Of a DNA stretch of 64,000 bases, positions 44,021 to 56,214 are shown piece after piece; position 1 is the first letter of the stretch; each line of letters starts with the position of its first letter. The notes below the pieces were generated by a model that was not told where the DNA came from, made no database searches, and worked only from the letters and a program-made list of their open reading frames with translations. The translations under genes and the position numbers were made by a program. This DNA comes from Metaphire vulgaris. Its lineage: Eukaryota; Annelida; Clitellata; Crassiclitellata; Megascolecidae. The DNA lies in assembly GCA_018105865.1 (NCBI GenBank), contig CM030834.1:5687257-5751256 (forward strand), written 5' to 3'.

Positions 44021-44310
44021 TTCTGCCTGTGTACCTCTACTCAGCACACCCAATGTCCCAGTTAATGCAGGAAGGTGCAGAAGCTCCTTAGAAGAAAAGT
44101 GCATATCAGCACTTAATCAATTAAAGATAACAGTGCGGAACAGCACAACTGGGTACTGCCGATTGGGCCTCAGACAAATGGGTCCCGCATTTGGGTAACG
44201 GGACATTTGGGTAATGAAACATCAGGGTCCTGAACATCTTGGCCCCATACAATAGAGAAAGAGAGAATGGTGTTGATGCATTTCAATATATGTATTTCGC
44301 GTTATCACGT

Positions 44311-44441
44311 GGAAGAGGAGGGGCGTATGGAAGAAGACCACCCAAGTATATTAAACATAATATCAAAGTGATGCTGACGCTACATAATCCAAGTTCCTAA
44401 AGACTAATACTGACCACTACCCTAAACTCTGACTAAGCCTA
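44311..44441 (+). repeat. Repeat R, partial copy R0
   Basis: Matches 53533-53670 (ggaagaggagggg, gaccacccaagtatattaaa, atccaagttcctaaagacta, ctaccctaaactctgac). 5'-truncated; runs into an (AT)n tract at 44453-44512. Confidence 0.88.
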
Positions 44442-44449
44442 CACATTCA

Positions 44450-44452
<3 letters not shown>

Positions 44453-44512
<60 letters not shown>
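44453..44512. repeat. (AT)n microsatellite
   Basis: Follows repeat R0, as another AT tract follows R2. Confidence 0.95.
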
Positions 44513-44513
<1 letters not shown>

Positions 44514-44736
44514 ATAATACATTTCTCGAGATGTTAACAGCTCAACGATCATCGCGCGACTGGCCCCGAGCGATCGCCAACCAGTATATTTAATTTAAAA
44601 CTCAACAGGCTACAAGATGCATGCGAGCTAGCTATCAAGACCACACATAATATGATTGATTGGTTTGTCCTATGAAGCATTGAATGATGGATGGAAGGAA
44701 GAGGAGGGCCTATGGAAGAAGACCACCCAAGTATAT

Positions 44737-46137
44737 ATTTCTCTCCAAGCTACTGGAGAAATTCGTCAACAAGCAGCTGGTCGCTCATCTTGTGAAGAAT
44801 GATCTTATGCCAAAGAACCAGTCAGCATACCGAAAGGGGCACTCCACCGAGACAGCCATACTAAGAATCTACAACGACATCGTAGACGCCATTGCCAATG
44901 GTCGTGTAGCTGTTCTTTGCCTCCTCGACCTTTCCGCGGCCTTTGATACTGTCGATCATGCTACCCTCATTTGACGACTTGAAATATCTTATGGCCTCAA
45001 TGGGCAGGTCTTATCCTGGCTCCGTGACTACGTAACGGGCAGAATGCAGTCGGTCCGCTGTAACGGCCGAACGTCATCATACAGCAATGTCCTGAGTGGT
45101 GTTCCCCAGGGGTCTGTGTTGGGCCCTCTTTTGTTCATATTGTATGTTGCTGATGTTGGCCGAATCATCAAAGCCTTTGGACTAGACTCGCACAGTTATG
45201 CTGATGATAGCCAAATATATTCCTTCTGTCTACCGACAGACTCGGACAGATTGCGGTCAAGGATCATTGAATGCATAGCTGAGGTCAAATCATGGATGTC
45301 ATCTAACCGCCTGTCGCTTAACTCAGGGAAGACTGAGCTTCTTTGGCTAAGCTCCCCGAGAAGGAGATCCCAAATAAATAGGACACCGTTTGAAATAGAG
45401 GACACTGTCATTGCTCCCTCTACCACCGTACGACTACTCGGCGTTATTTTTGATGAGACACTGTCGTTCACGGATCATATAAGTAACGTGACACGTGTCT
45501 GTTATTATCAGTTGCGGAGAATCAGAAGCATCAGGCGATATATACCAATGGATGCTGCGATACAACTGATTCGGGCGCTTGTTCTATCCAGGGTTGACCA
45601 ATGCAATGGAGTCCTCCTCGGCCTTCCCGAGAGCCAGCTAAGCCGCCTCCAGTCGGTGCTCAATGCATCCTCTCGCTTGATCTTTGGAGCCTGCTGGAAT
45701 GATCACGTGACACCGTTGCTTAGAGACAAGCTTCACTGGCTTGGGGTTCGAGAACGCATCACCTACAAGCGATGCCTTATTACATATCGGGCCCTGAACG
45801 ACACCACCTGTCCTGACTACATATCAACACTCGTATGCAGGGCAACGACGAACGACAGACGCGCGGAACTTCGATCCAGTAGTCGGACATTTTTGATCGT
45901 CCCTCCCCCTTCAAAGACTGCCGTGTTCGGTCACAGATCAGTCACGCGGGGAAACCCAGCCCTGTGGAACTCGTTGCCAAGCGATGTTATTAATGCGAAG
46001 TCCGTCGGCTGTTTTGAGAAGCTCCTAAAGACACACTTATTTAACATCTCTTATAAGTGACTCCTTTGTAAAGCGCTCTTGACTTTAGCTCCAGTTATGC
46101 TACTGCGCTATATAAATTGTCGTAGATGATGATGATG

Positions 46138-46188
<51 letters not shown>

Positions 46189-46189
46189 T
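44737..46189 (+). pseudogene. CR1/L2-like LINE RT, one nonsense codon from open
   Basis: A single frame from 44738 to the stop at 46058-46060 (441 codons with stop) is broken only by TGA at 44972-44974, where relatives have Arg (CGA to TGA, a CpG-type change). Content in order: FLSKLLEKFVNKQLVAHLV, NQSAYRKGHSTETAILRIYN, CLLDLSAAFDTVDHATLI, SGVPQGSVLGPLLFILYVAD, SHSYADDSQIYSFC (catalytic YADD), LNSGKTELLWLSSPRRRS, LLGVIFDETLSFTDHISNV, RVDQCNGVLLGLPESQLSRL, FGHRSVTRGNPALWNSLPSD and LLKTHLFNISYK. The 3' UTR ends 'gcgctatataaattgtcg' plus (ATG)n(ATA)n. 5'-truncated within the RT; no endonuclease. Youngest-looking member of its family here. Confidence 0.92.
46126..46189. repeat. (ATG)n(ATA)n LINE tail
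   Basis: Directly follows the LINE 3' motif; repeat R1 resumes straight after. Confidence 0.93.
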
Positions 46190-46312
46190 ATTAAACATAA
46201 TATCAAAGTGATGCTGGCGCTACATAATCCAAGTTCCTAAAGACTAATACTAACCACTACCCTAAACTCTGACTAAGCCTAAACTCATCTAACTCAAAAC
46301 GCTAACCACTAT

Positions 46313-48290
46313 AGTTTCCCTTCATATAAAAGATGGACATTACGCCTGTAATGTAAAATACTGGTCATAACTATCGATTACCCCAAAATTATTCTGAATT
46401 TCTGCAACTGCATGTAATATAAATTTATATATTTTCCATCCAAAATCCAAAATTTTTCCAACTTTGACAAATTTGTCTCACTAAATACTCGATTCGCAAG
46501 GGCGAATTTCCAATGGACAGGTACTGAATGCTTCATATGAACAGTTAATTATTAAACATATCAATCACTAACTATGAACATAATTGCAAAACCTAACTAA
46601 CAATAAAGGCATTTAAAATCAACAATGCAAATATAAATCCTATAAAAGTTTTGAAGCGAAGTGTTAATGTTCATAAAATCAGTTGTCTTTGTAATTGAAG
46701 ACTAGGGGTATGACTAAGCAAAATAAGACAAGCAACTCGAAATCAACTCAGACGAATGATAGCGGAAACATACATCAAAAGTAGTAATGTTGCAATAAGA
46801 AAAAATGATTCCTAAAACAACTTATCAAAGCACAAAGTTAAAGCAACAAGAAACTTGGCAATGGATGCTGATGGAACAACCACAATGCTGATGGAACAAC
46901 CACAATGTATAAGGCTAATTAGCTTAAACCGATTCATATCTGAAAATTTTGTACCGTGGTAGAATATAAGATAAACATGAAAATGATGAGGACATCTAAG
47001 TGATCTGGCATCTAATTGATATCACATTATTGTTAGATAACTGTTAAAATAACACGCGAAAATGATGATTTAAAATAGACACATCCGCAGATTAGATGAC
47101 TTGCAAAAATTTTGCAGGAAATGAAATGTAAGATCAACAAAATATAAGCGACACTATTATCTGCAACATTCATTCGACTCCTTAGATTACAATTGGGATA
47201 AAACCAAAAATACTATCGTTTCTACGAGTGAAAATCTCTTCTAAAAGAATATATCACGAATTAGAAAAGTTGGCGACTGCAGAGAACTGAAAACGCATTA
47301 AATAAGAAACACACGTCAAAAGACATTTCCGGCAACTAATGATCATAAGCGAATAAAACACTTCAAATGAATATGAGAAAGTTGGAAATGAATCACTTGT
47401 GGACTCAGGCCAGAAAAGAATATGACTCTTTCCGGGGACACTAGTTATCGAAATGTAATAAGAGACTATTTGGACAGGACCCTGGAAACGATTAAGGCGG
47501 AAATGTTAAAACCGTGTCTAAGCGCATCCGCTTAGATTTAGAGATAACATGAATACGTTGGCAAAAGTTATATAGCACGGCTTAAAATATGAATTTAAAG
47601 CGAATAATGATCAAAGTAATTCAATACAACTTATACAATAAAATTCCACGTAAGCATGGATATGAAGCATAATTATGCAAAATGCTAAAAAAATTTATGT
47701 TAACTAAGAAATAATCATGAACCTTGATGACAAACTGAAAATAATGCTGTCTCAATCACTGAGCTAATCGACAATTTCAAGTAAATGCACTATCTCAAGG
47801 AACATTTAAATATCTGACTGGAAACCTGAAGCACTAGCGCCTAACATAAAGAGGTTTCACGTGTCTAGCATTCTGTCATTACTTAGGACATTATTTTAAT
47901 ACTGTATTGACAACCAGCGTCGAAACATATGATTCATATAAAATAATGCAAAACCTGAAATTCAATCTCACTCTCTTCTATCATAAAAATGACTTTACCT
48001 TTAATATAATTATAAAGACACAAACAATCTGGCAAAATATACTAACATGCAAATCTATTTTTTAAAGTGTAGGATGAGATTTTTCTGTTTTTTTCATATA
48101 TTTTCTGTTCTGTTCTATTTTTTTGTATTTTTTAAATAATGCAACGCCATTCTCACGATTTATCTCTATAAAGCAATTTTTTTGAATTACAATCATCAAA
48201 CCCATGGTACCCACCCAGTTGACACTATTGAATGGAATAATGACTTTTAACTGGTGAATAATGATTTTGACTTCAAAAACAGACTACAGA
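46313..48290. other. Unassigned AT-rich stretch between repeats R1 and R2
   Basis: No exon or transposon domain recognised. A perfect 20-bp tandem duplication (gctgatggaacaaccacaat) lies at 46867-46906. Confidence 0.35.
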
Positions 48291-48952
48291 CAGAGTTGGA
48301 GACTCGAGTCAGCTGGCAACACTATATTATAGCGTCAAATGCTTTGTTCTAGAGTCTAGACTAGTAAATTCTATGCATATTTATCACGGCTTAATATTAT
48401 TTTTTATAAAAATTCTGCTGCAAGTGGCAACATTAATATAATAGTAAAAGTAAATTTTTCAGTCTGAAAGTAAAATGTAAAGAGATCTGAAAGTAAAATG
48501 GTAGATCAAGTAGTCAATCTAGTCATGGACATCGTGAAGTTGCGGTTCGAAAGTTGTTAAATTCGGATCCAAGGATTTTAATGAGAATGTAAAAAAATGT
48601 AGCGCCACGTGCAAAACCTGCGGCGTAAAGATAGTAGATGGACCGTACACGACTTCGAACTTCGTGCGTCATCTTAAGACTCACCCACATAACAGATGTA
48701 CTCTATTATATTGATTACTATTAATTCGTAATAATAGTAATTAACTACCATCGTTTATTGCTTAAAATAGCCTATGCACGTTGGGTGATTACTGATTACC
48801 GACTTGAGACTTGCTTTGCGAGGCATGTGAGGCCTGTGACTTGAGACTTGCTTCCGACTCGAGGCCTGTGACTTGCGACTTGACTTGAGACTTGGGGGTA
48901 AAGACTCGAGACTTGCTTGAGACTCGAGGTTAGAGACTTGCGCACATCTCTG
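48291..48952 (+). mobile_element. hAT element remnant with BED zinc finger, 662 bp
   Basis: The left end CAGAGTTGGAGACTCGAGTC and the right end, in reverse complement, CAGAGATGTGCGCAAGTCTC are flanked by perfect duplications ACTACAGA (48283-48290, 48953-48960). 48790-48945 is a cluster of GACTTGAGACTTGC / GACTCGAG words, probably subterminal transposase sites. Confidence 0.93.
48583..48707 (+). pseudogene. BED-type zinc finger of an hAT transposase
   Basis: The frame reads ENVKKCSATCKTCGVKIVDG then PYTTSNFVRHLKTHPHNRC: CxxC ... HxxxH, a well-kept BED finger, the DNA-binding N-terminal domain of many hAT transposases. A stop (tta-taa region) precedes it at about 48558 and the frame ends shortly after. 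The catalytic region is absent. Confidence 0.85.
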
Positions 48953-49010
48953 ACTACAGACATCACTTCCGTACCCTAGGGACTAGATCAGGGTACCCAG
49001 TGCATGAGAG

Positions 49011-50930
49011 TCTTGTCTTGTCTTGTCTTCAACCGTCTTCGCTCCGAAGTTTGGTTGCATTATGAACTGTCATCTTCCAGATGTTACGATCTTCTGCTCT
49101 TCTTATCGCGTGCTCGATAGTGAGTCCTGTCCACTCTTTGATGTTGTCTTCCCACTTTTTTCTTGGCCTGCCTCTTTTTCGTGATCCAGGCATTGTGCCC
49201 TGCATTATATCCTTCTCCAGACATTCCTGCTTTGTTCGCATAATATGTCCCCAGTATTTCAGTTTTCTTTTTTTACTGTTTCCAGTAGGGTTCTTTGAAC
49301 TCCTGCTTTATCCATTACCCACTCATTCGTCTTCTTTGCTTTCCAGGAAACTCTCATTATTTGTCTTAAACCTTTCATTTGAATGCCTGTATCGCGCCGT
49401 TCATCTTCCTTCATTATTGTCCAGCTTTCACAGCCATATGTGGCGACTGGCCACACCATTGATCTCATTAACCGGACTTTTGTGCTCACAGGAATGTTGT
49501 GACTTTTCCATATTTTGTTTAATGATGTTCCCGCTCCACGTCCTTTATTCAGTCTGCTTCTTATGTCGGCTTTGCTTGAAGTGTCGTCTGATATGATGGA
49601 CCCTAAATACGGGAAGGTGTTGACCTGTTCCAATACTGTATTCTGAATTTTGATGTTGCAGCTCTTGCCTTTTGTTGCCATTACCTTGGTTTTATCAATA
49701 TTAATCATCATGTTGTATTTTTTCCCTATTTTATCCACCCTAGTTACCAAATCTTGTAGTTCTTTGTTTGAGCCACCGAATAGTATGATATCGTCTGCGT
49801 ATCTTAAGTTTGAAATCTTCTTCCTCCTATTCTAATGCCCCCGTGAAACCGTCCAGTGCTTCTCTCATTACCTTTTCTGCCATGATGTTAAACAGATACG
49901 GCGATATAACACAGCCCTGTCTTACTCCTTTCTTTATTTTTAGCCAATTTGACAGTGTTCCAGCCACCTTGACTTTTGCTTTCTGTTTGTTATACAATTT
50001 GATCAAAATTTCTATTAGATGCGGTGGATATCCCATCTCTATCATGCTTAACCACAGTTCCTCGTGTTTTACTGAGTCAAATGCTTTCTTGAAATCCACA
50101 AAACACATGTAGACTGGCACCTGTTGTTCGTTTGCTTTTTCTAGAAGTATCCTGAGATTTGTTATTTGGTCGCGTGTGCCTCTCCCTTTACGGAATCCTG
50201 CTTGTTCTATAGCCATCTCGCTTTCTGTTTTTGCTCGTATTCTTTCGAGTATGATTCTCAGAAATATCTTACTTGCCTGCGACACCAATGCAATTGTTCT
50301 ATAGTTACTGCAGTTTCTACGGTCTCCCTTTTTTGGCAGCGGGAGGAAGTATGAGTGTGCCCAGTCTTCAGGCCACTCGCCACTTTCCCACAATGCTGTG
50401 CAAATCTCATGCATTCTGTTTATCACTGCCTCTCCTCCTTCCTTAAGCAATTCAATTGGTATTCCATCCGGTCCTGGCGCCTTATTGTTTGCTGTATCCT
50501 TCATTGCTCTCACTATTTCAGATTTAAGTGGCGGCGGTTCTCTTGGTGTGTCATGACTAGTATGCTTGATTTTCGTTATGCTGTCTTTTTCATCATCATC
50601 ATAAAGTTCTTCACAATACTCTTTCCATCGCTCTGCAATTTTGTCTGTTTCTGTTAGTAGTTCGTTTTCCGATGATAAGATGCCATTGTAGTTTGGACTA
50701 AACTTTCTTGTAATGGACCGAGTGATTTGGAAAAATTTGCGCATGTTTCCTTTCTTTTGTGATTCTTCTATCTCCTCGCACATTTCCTCTAGATGTTTTA
50801 CTTTGTCTTGCCTTAGTTTCCGTTGTACTTCTCCTTTTAGTTTTTTGTACTGGTCATGATCTTTATTCTTCACCCCTCTTTTTTCCGCTATTAGCTTTTT
50901 TGCATGAGAGTAACGCCTTAAAAATAAAAA
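49011..50930 (-). pseudogene. RTE-like LINE RT, broken by two single-base deletions
   Basis: The 381-codon frame (50972 to 49827) has KLRQDKVKHLEEMCEEIEES, NNKAPGPDGIPIELLKEGGE, NYRTIALVSQASKIFLRIIL, MAIEQAGFRKGRGTRDQITN, VDFKKAFDSVKHEELWLSMI and KKGVRQGCVISPYLFNIMAE. A one-base loss in a G run (about 49845) and a one-base loss of A (about 49822) shift the frame just before YADDIILFGG. From 49800 the original frame runs on: NIDKTKVMATKGKSCNIKIQ, PYLGSIISDDTSSKADIRSR, VATYGCESWTIMKEDERRD and KKWEDNIKEWTGLTIEHAIR. The 3' tail is (AAGAC)n at 49011-49030. 5'-truncated, otherwise very well preserved. Confidence 0.92.
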
Positions 50931-51123
50931 TTCTGCAATCATAAAATGCAAATGTGTACCAACATCTAACAATCACCTGCAATGACTTTTAACCAACATT
51001 AAAGTTAAGACGATGAAATCTGATCTAAGGCAGAGGCTCAATTGATGTTCAATAAAATCTTATATATTTTCCATGATACTGCATCCAAGATAATTACTAA
51101 TCAATTTCTTCTTAACTGCTTAA

Positions 51124-51931
51124 CCGCACTGTGCCGGAAAAATCCGGCGTACAGGGGAAAATTGCTCACCCCATAGCGCCAGAATTTTCCGGCATTTTGC
51201 TATTGACACTTGGCAATCGCCGGCGTAGGGAATTATTAATCCCTGGCGTGAACATTAAAGAAGGTCGGCCTGTAGATAACTTTTGTGATAATTTTAGGTG
51301 TAATTTTGTTTGAAATAGGGGGGGAGGGCCAAAACTCTATCCCCAGCGCTTGTAATGGACGGCAGCCAATGGTGAACTGCCACTCCCCTTTCTTCGCAGA
51401 GCGGGTTCAAAGTTGATGTAAATAACATCAATGCAACACAATCCTATGAAATGTTTGTCTCACTGGACTTGGTTAGGCATCTTGTTTATCAGACAAACTT
51501 GTATGCAATGTAATTTATTCAGAGAACTCATCTAGCGCCAACTTCCCGAGTTCAGTTCATGCATGGGTTGATACAGCCCAAAGTGAAATGAATAAATGTA
51601 TAGGTTTGATGATAATGATGGGAATAATTCATAAACCATCACTAGAAATGTATTACTTTATTTTGATAATGTTTGAAAATTTGCAATAAGCATTCATATC
51701 AATGCTTCCCAATGATTTTAGAAATTCTACCGAAAATTGTAAGTTATTACGTGTATTTAATGATTTTATTGCTTTTAATGTTTTTTTAATGCTTTTAAAT
51801 AATGTTTATTAGTTTTATAATATCTACAACCTTTCAGGCTAGTAAATGAAATAAAAAATTAAATTATAAAAAAAATTTCATGATATTTGCATGTGGCGTC
51901 AGGATTATTTTGGTCTCTGGTGGCGAACCGG
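51124..51931. mobile_element. Possible piggyBac-like element (CCGG ends), 808 bp
   Basis: TTAA-CCGCACTGTGCCGG at the left and ...TGGTGGCGAACCGG-TTAA at the right. Internal 'ccggcgtac', 'ttttccggca' and 'cgccggcgtag' words near the left end. Non-coding. The inverted repeat is short and imperfect. Confidence 0.45.
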
Positions 51932-51935
51932 TTAA

Positions 51936-53344
51936 AGACTACAGTACTTGTGACCTTAAACCACAGCACGCTACCGCTACAGAGTAAATATCATTTTCCT
52001 GTACATGTTGACTGAATAGGACTTTATTCCCAGGACGCTCTGATACTCCACGAGGACACAATTCGAGGTGCCATTAAAAAAATTGTATACTAGCTCCTTT
52101 TTGGTAGCTCATTAGGTATATCTGAATATCCACTGCGCTCGCAAAACAAGCGTGACTGCTTCGTTCCAAAACCCAGTCACTGATAGCTTATGACTTCTGC
52201 AATAACTGTAGTAAGACTTGTACAATACGGCAAGAAAACCTCGGAATATATGCAGCATGCCCTAACATTAATCATTATTCCTGATGTTACTGAAATCAGC
52301 CTAAAAACTAGATGTTATTGAGCAAAAATATTTTTAAAATTTTTGAAAAGAATTCGAAAAATGGAAAGTAGTAAGCTCATGCGAATTCTACTACTCTCAA
52401 ACATTTTGAACAAAATTGACCAAATGAAACTTCACCAACCCAAAATAATGACTTAATATACTTGCAAAGGAAAACATGAGCAATTCAAAATACTTATAAA
52501 ATGAAGCGATGAATGAATGAAAGAATGGATGCTTTATTGAATGTTCGGGGTTAGAAAAATTTAAAAAGTTACTGTCAGACAGTATTTTTTCCTAGGTGCT
52601 GCAACAGAACTTTGGCGGCCTCTGTCGACCAGCGACAGGGAGCTTGGAGACGATGATAATGTTTAAGAAAGAACGATGGTGTAGATAGGATTCAGTGACT
52701 GGTTTGATTTCCGACGACGTGATAATGAAGAATTGTTCTATGGCAGGCATGAAAGGAATGCACCGTCATAACGGTCTGAAGACAATGTTTCCTGGCAACA
52801 TCAGCGATGGTACAGTGACGCATCGGAAACACGATGGTTACTGAAGAATGAAGATGATTGGCGATGAACAGTAGGTTGACAGACGCAGAGCCATTGACAA
52901 CTCTGCTCAGACACAGACGTCAAATTCAACTGTATCATTGTAGACTATTGAGGATGAACAAAGCGTTATTGATACTGACTGCGATACGATGAAATGGACC
53001 AGACTGGCAAAGATGAAGTTTTTGTGGACCCGCTGCATTCTCAGAAAGGGCGTCGGTAGGGCACGAGGACGGCAAAGATTAGCAGAGACATTGCGTTGAC
53101 TGATGTTTCCGACTGCACGTTTTCCCGATGATTTTCTCTTCGACTGAGAATGTGAGTTTGGGCCTTTAGATGAACATTGGCTCCAACAGACATTGAAAAG
53201 TTCGTTCTACATATAATTTACTGACTGTTCGATGAAAACGAGAGGCATTGAGACAGGGGATGGGGGGAGGGGTTTCGTACCCCGGTGTCTCCAACAGCTA
53301 TAGTAAATAAGCCTATTAAGCCTATCGCACTATTACTTTTGATG
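51936..53344. other. Unassigned stretch before repeat R2
   Basis: No recognisable coding region. The 52600-53200 part has a higher GC content and many 'gacgatg' / 'gatgatt' words, but no frame or family is evident. Confidence 0.3.
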
Positions 53345-53688
53345 AATAATACATTTCTCGAGATGTACTGACATTTTCGCAACAATCGTTGTGCAACTGG
53401 CCCCTAGCAATCGCCAACCAGTATATTTAATTTAAAACTCAACAGGCTACAAGATGCATGCGAGCTAGCTATCAAGACCACACATAATATGATTGATTGG
53501 TTTGTCCTATGACACATTGAACGATGGAAGGAAGGAAGAGGAGGGGTGTATGAAAGAAGACCACCCAAGTATATTAAACATAATATCAAAGTGATGCTGG
53601 TGCTACATAATCCAAGTTCCTAAAGACTAATACTAACCACTACCCTAAACTCTGACTAAGCCTAAACTCATCTAACTCAAAACGCTAA

Positions 53689-53692
<4 letters not shown>
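53345..53692 (+). repeat. Repeat R, copy R2, uninterrupted
   Basis: Same orientation as R1 (44514-46312), about 345 bp. Followed at once by (AT)n. Confidence 0.9.

Positions 53693-53776
<84 letters not shown>
53691..53776. repeat. (AT)n microsatellite, about 43 units
   Basis: Perfect AT run between repeat R2 and the 5' region of a LINE. Confidence 0.95.
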
Positions 53777-53778
<2 letters not shown>

Positions 53779-55810
53779 TAAAGACCAACTCACACCTCCT
53801 CGTGGTGGGGTGGGCAACGGACAAGTAGGAGATTGCAACGGACAAGTAGGGGATTGCTTGTTGAGGCTATGCCACCAGTGATGAAGGTCCTATGGACCGA
53901 AGTATCACCTTAGGTGCTACGCGAGGTGGGCAGGCTCAACAGGAACCCTGAAAGGCCAGCTAACGTGAGTGGCAAAGCATCTGCAGACAGCTGCAGGTTA
54001 ACATACTGAAAGGGCGGTTCTGGCGTTCCAGTAGCAGCTGAGCAGTGTCGCGAGTTGTCCACCTTCCAATGGAGTTCCAGTTCCGGCCAGTCTGCTGCGC
54101 CTGCTCTGGTCAGACAGCACGTCCCAGGTTTCTGTGCCTGCTGAACGAAGACCTCCGCAGGAAGAGAGAGTGGGGACTGTCACACAACCATTCCTCACTT
54201 AAATACTACAGTAGTGAAGGTATGTCACCGATGAGAGTAAGCACCTGTGGTGATTGACAATGCGGCGACGGGCACAGGCGGAGGATAACGCTGGAAGTGG
54301 CTAGCCACAACTCAGCACACAGGCAGTCCTGGTGTGACGGTCGTTCCCTGCTGAAATCGGAGCTACAGCAGAGTTCGTATCTTGCCAGGATGACAAAGCA
54401 GGCCTTTTTAGGATCAGCACTGCTTTACTCAAAAAGGAGGGGCTATAAAAAGTGCCTTAAAAATCGCTAGCTCCAAAGATCCCTGCTGGTGGGACGCTGC
54501 TGGATATCCAATATGCGGCCAAAATCAAAAAGGAACACACAGAGTACAAAATTCACCCAAAAGGAAGGAAATAACACTGGCAACATGGAATGTGCGCACA
54601 CTCCTCGACAGTGGAGCAAATCACGAGAGACGGACGGCGATCATAGCACGGGAACTGGTCCGTTGCAATATAGATATCGCTGCCCTCAGTGAAACACGCA
54701 TATCCGGATTCACGCAGTTTGAGGAAGTTGGAGCTGGATACACCTTCTCCTGCAGCGGACAACCAGAAGGACAGCCTAGATACGGAGGAGTTGGCTTTGC
54801 CATCCGGTCTACACTCGTTAAGGAAGTGCAGGACACACCAAATGGCATATCCCCCGCATGATGAGAGCTACTATCAAACTGGAAGGTGGACAACTCGCGA
54901 CACTGCTCAGCTGCTACGCACCTGCCCTAGCCGCTTCAGAGGAGCAGAAAGAACGGTTTTACGAACAACTGAGTCAAGAAATTTAAAGTGTATCATTCAG
55001 CCACAAACTCTTCGTGCTTGGAGATTTCAACGCACGAATTGGTCGTGATCACAACTCCTGGAACAAGGTAATAGGAGACATGGAGTCAGAAAGGAGAATC
55101 GCAATGGAACAATGCTGCTGGACCTGTGCATGAAACACAAACTCACCGTTACCAACACAATGTTCCAGCAAGCAGACAGACATAAAACCAGTTGGATGCA
55201 TCCTCACTCCCACCACTGGCATCTCATCGACTTCATGCTCGTTAAGCAGCGTGACATCCAGGACATACAACTGACTAAAGCCATTCGCTCTACTACCATC
55301 TGGTCTGACCATAGGATGGTACGTACCACAGCTTTCTTGTCTGCTAAGCCATGTGCACGAAGGCATCAGGCAACAGTGGTAAAAAAGTTGGATGTGGGAA
55401 GATTGAAGGGCGAAGACATCCGTACACAGCTGAAAAACGAACTTGACAGCACCTTTGCCACCGAAGACACCAGTAACTGGGATAAATTCAAGTCCAAAAT
55501 GATCAATACTACAAAGAAAGTGCTCGGAGTCAGAAGATCACAAGATTAAGATTGGTTTGACGAGCAGGACTCTGTAGCACAGGATATGCCAAAGGACTTG
55601 CACCACAAACATTTGGTCTGGATAAACGATAAGAATGATAAAACCAAGAAGGCTGCTTACAACACTGCACGTGCCAGCTCGCAGAAGAGACTCAGACAAA
55701 CGAAGGAGAAAGGGTGGCAAAACAAAGCAAAGGAACTGCAGGAGGCAGCTGATCAGCACAATATGAAGTCATTCTACTACGGACTCAAGGCAGTATATGA
55801 CCCGCGTGAC

Positions 55811-56214
55811 TAGGGTTACTAGATCAGTTGGAAAAAATTTAAGGACACACAAAACACATTGGCTTCTCAGACTTTTAAGGACGTTAAAGAAGCACAAAAA
55901 ACTAGTGATGACTAGCTTTTTTTGCTTGTCGGACATTTCTAGGACTTAAAGGACGCAAAAAGGCATAAAGAACTAATGATGACCAGTTTTAGCAATCAAT
56001 ATCAACCAATAAAAAAGTCATTTTAATCTAGAGTAATGTCCAAAATCGGTAGTCACTATTTTTAATGAAATTTAAGGATATTTTGTGTCTTATTAAGGAC
56101 AAACGCATGAAATTTAAGGGCATTTTGTGTCCTTATTAAGGACAAACGCCCTTAAGGACGGGGCAACGGAATTTAAGGACTGTCCTTATCATTTAAGGAC
56201 GTCTGGTAACCCTA
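55811..56214. mobile_element. hAT-like element with TAGGGTTACYAGA ends, 404 bp
   Basis: Ends TAGGGTTACTAGATCAGTTG and, in reverse complement, TAGGGTTACCAGACGTCCTT; perfect duplications CGCGTGAC (55803-55810, 56215-56222). TTTAAGGAC words repeat at least eight times in both orientations of context. Contains one TGATGA...TTGTCG module at 55905-55930. Inserted in the LINE between endonuclease and RT. Confidence 0.95.

Larger units (their letters stand above)
43356..44310. other. PRELID3 intron, mostly unassigned
   Basis: Holds a LINE 3' scrap with (AAT)n (43677-43752), a perfect 20-bp tandem duplication (43981-44020) and a G-rich stretch with repeated 'ttgggtaa' words (44190-44220). No further exon is seen. 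Confidence 0.4.
44514..46312 (+). repeat. Repeat R, full copy R1, split by a LINE
   Basis: 44514-44736 plus 46187-46312 together match 53345-53692 (aatacatttctcgagatgt, tcgccaaccagtatattta, acaagatgcatgcgagctag, tccaagttcctaaagacta, aactcaaaacgctaacca). The LINE inserted at 'agtatat|taaac'. No coding capacity; nature unknown (see findings). Confidence 0.88.

Noticed and set aside
44514..53692. R1 and R2 as an LTR pair
   Set aside because: No TG...CA ends, primer-binding site or gag/pol between them, and a third partial copy sits just before R1; kept as a repeat of unknown type.
54045..54257. Short plus-strand frame near the LINE 5' end
   Set aside because: No conserved domain; lies in the 5' UTR region of the endonuclease-RT LINE.
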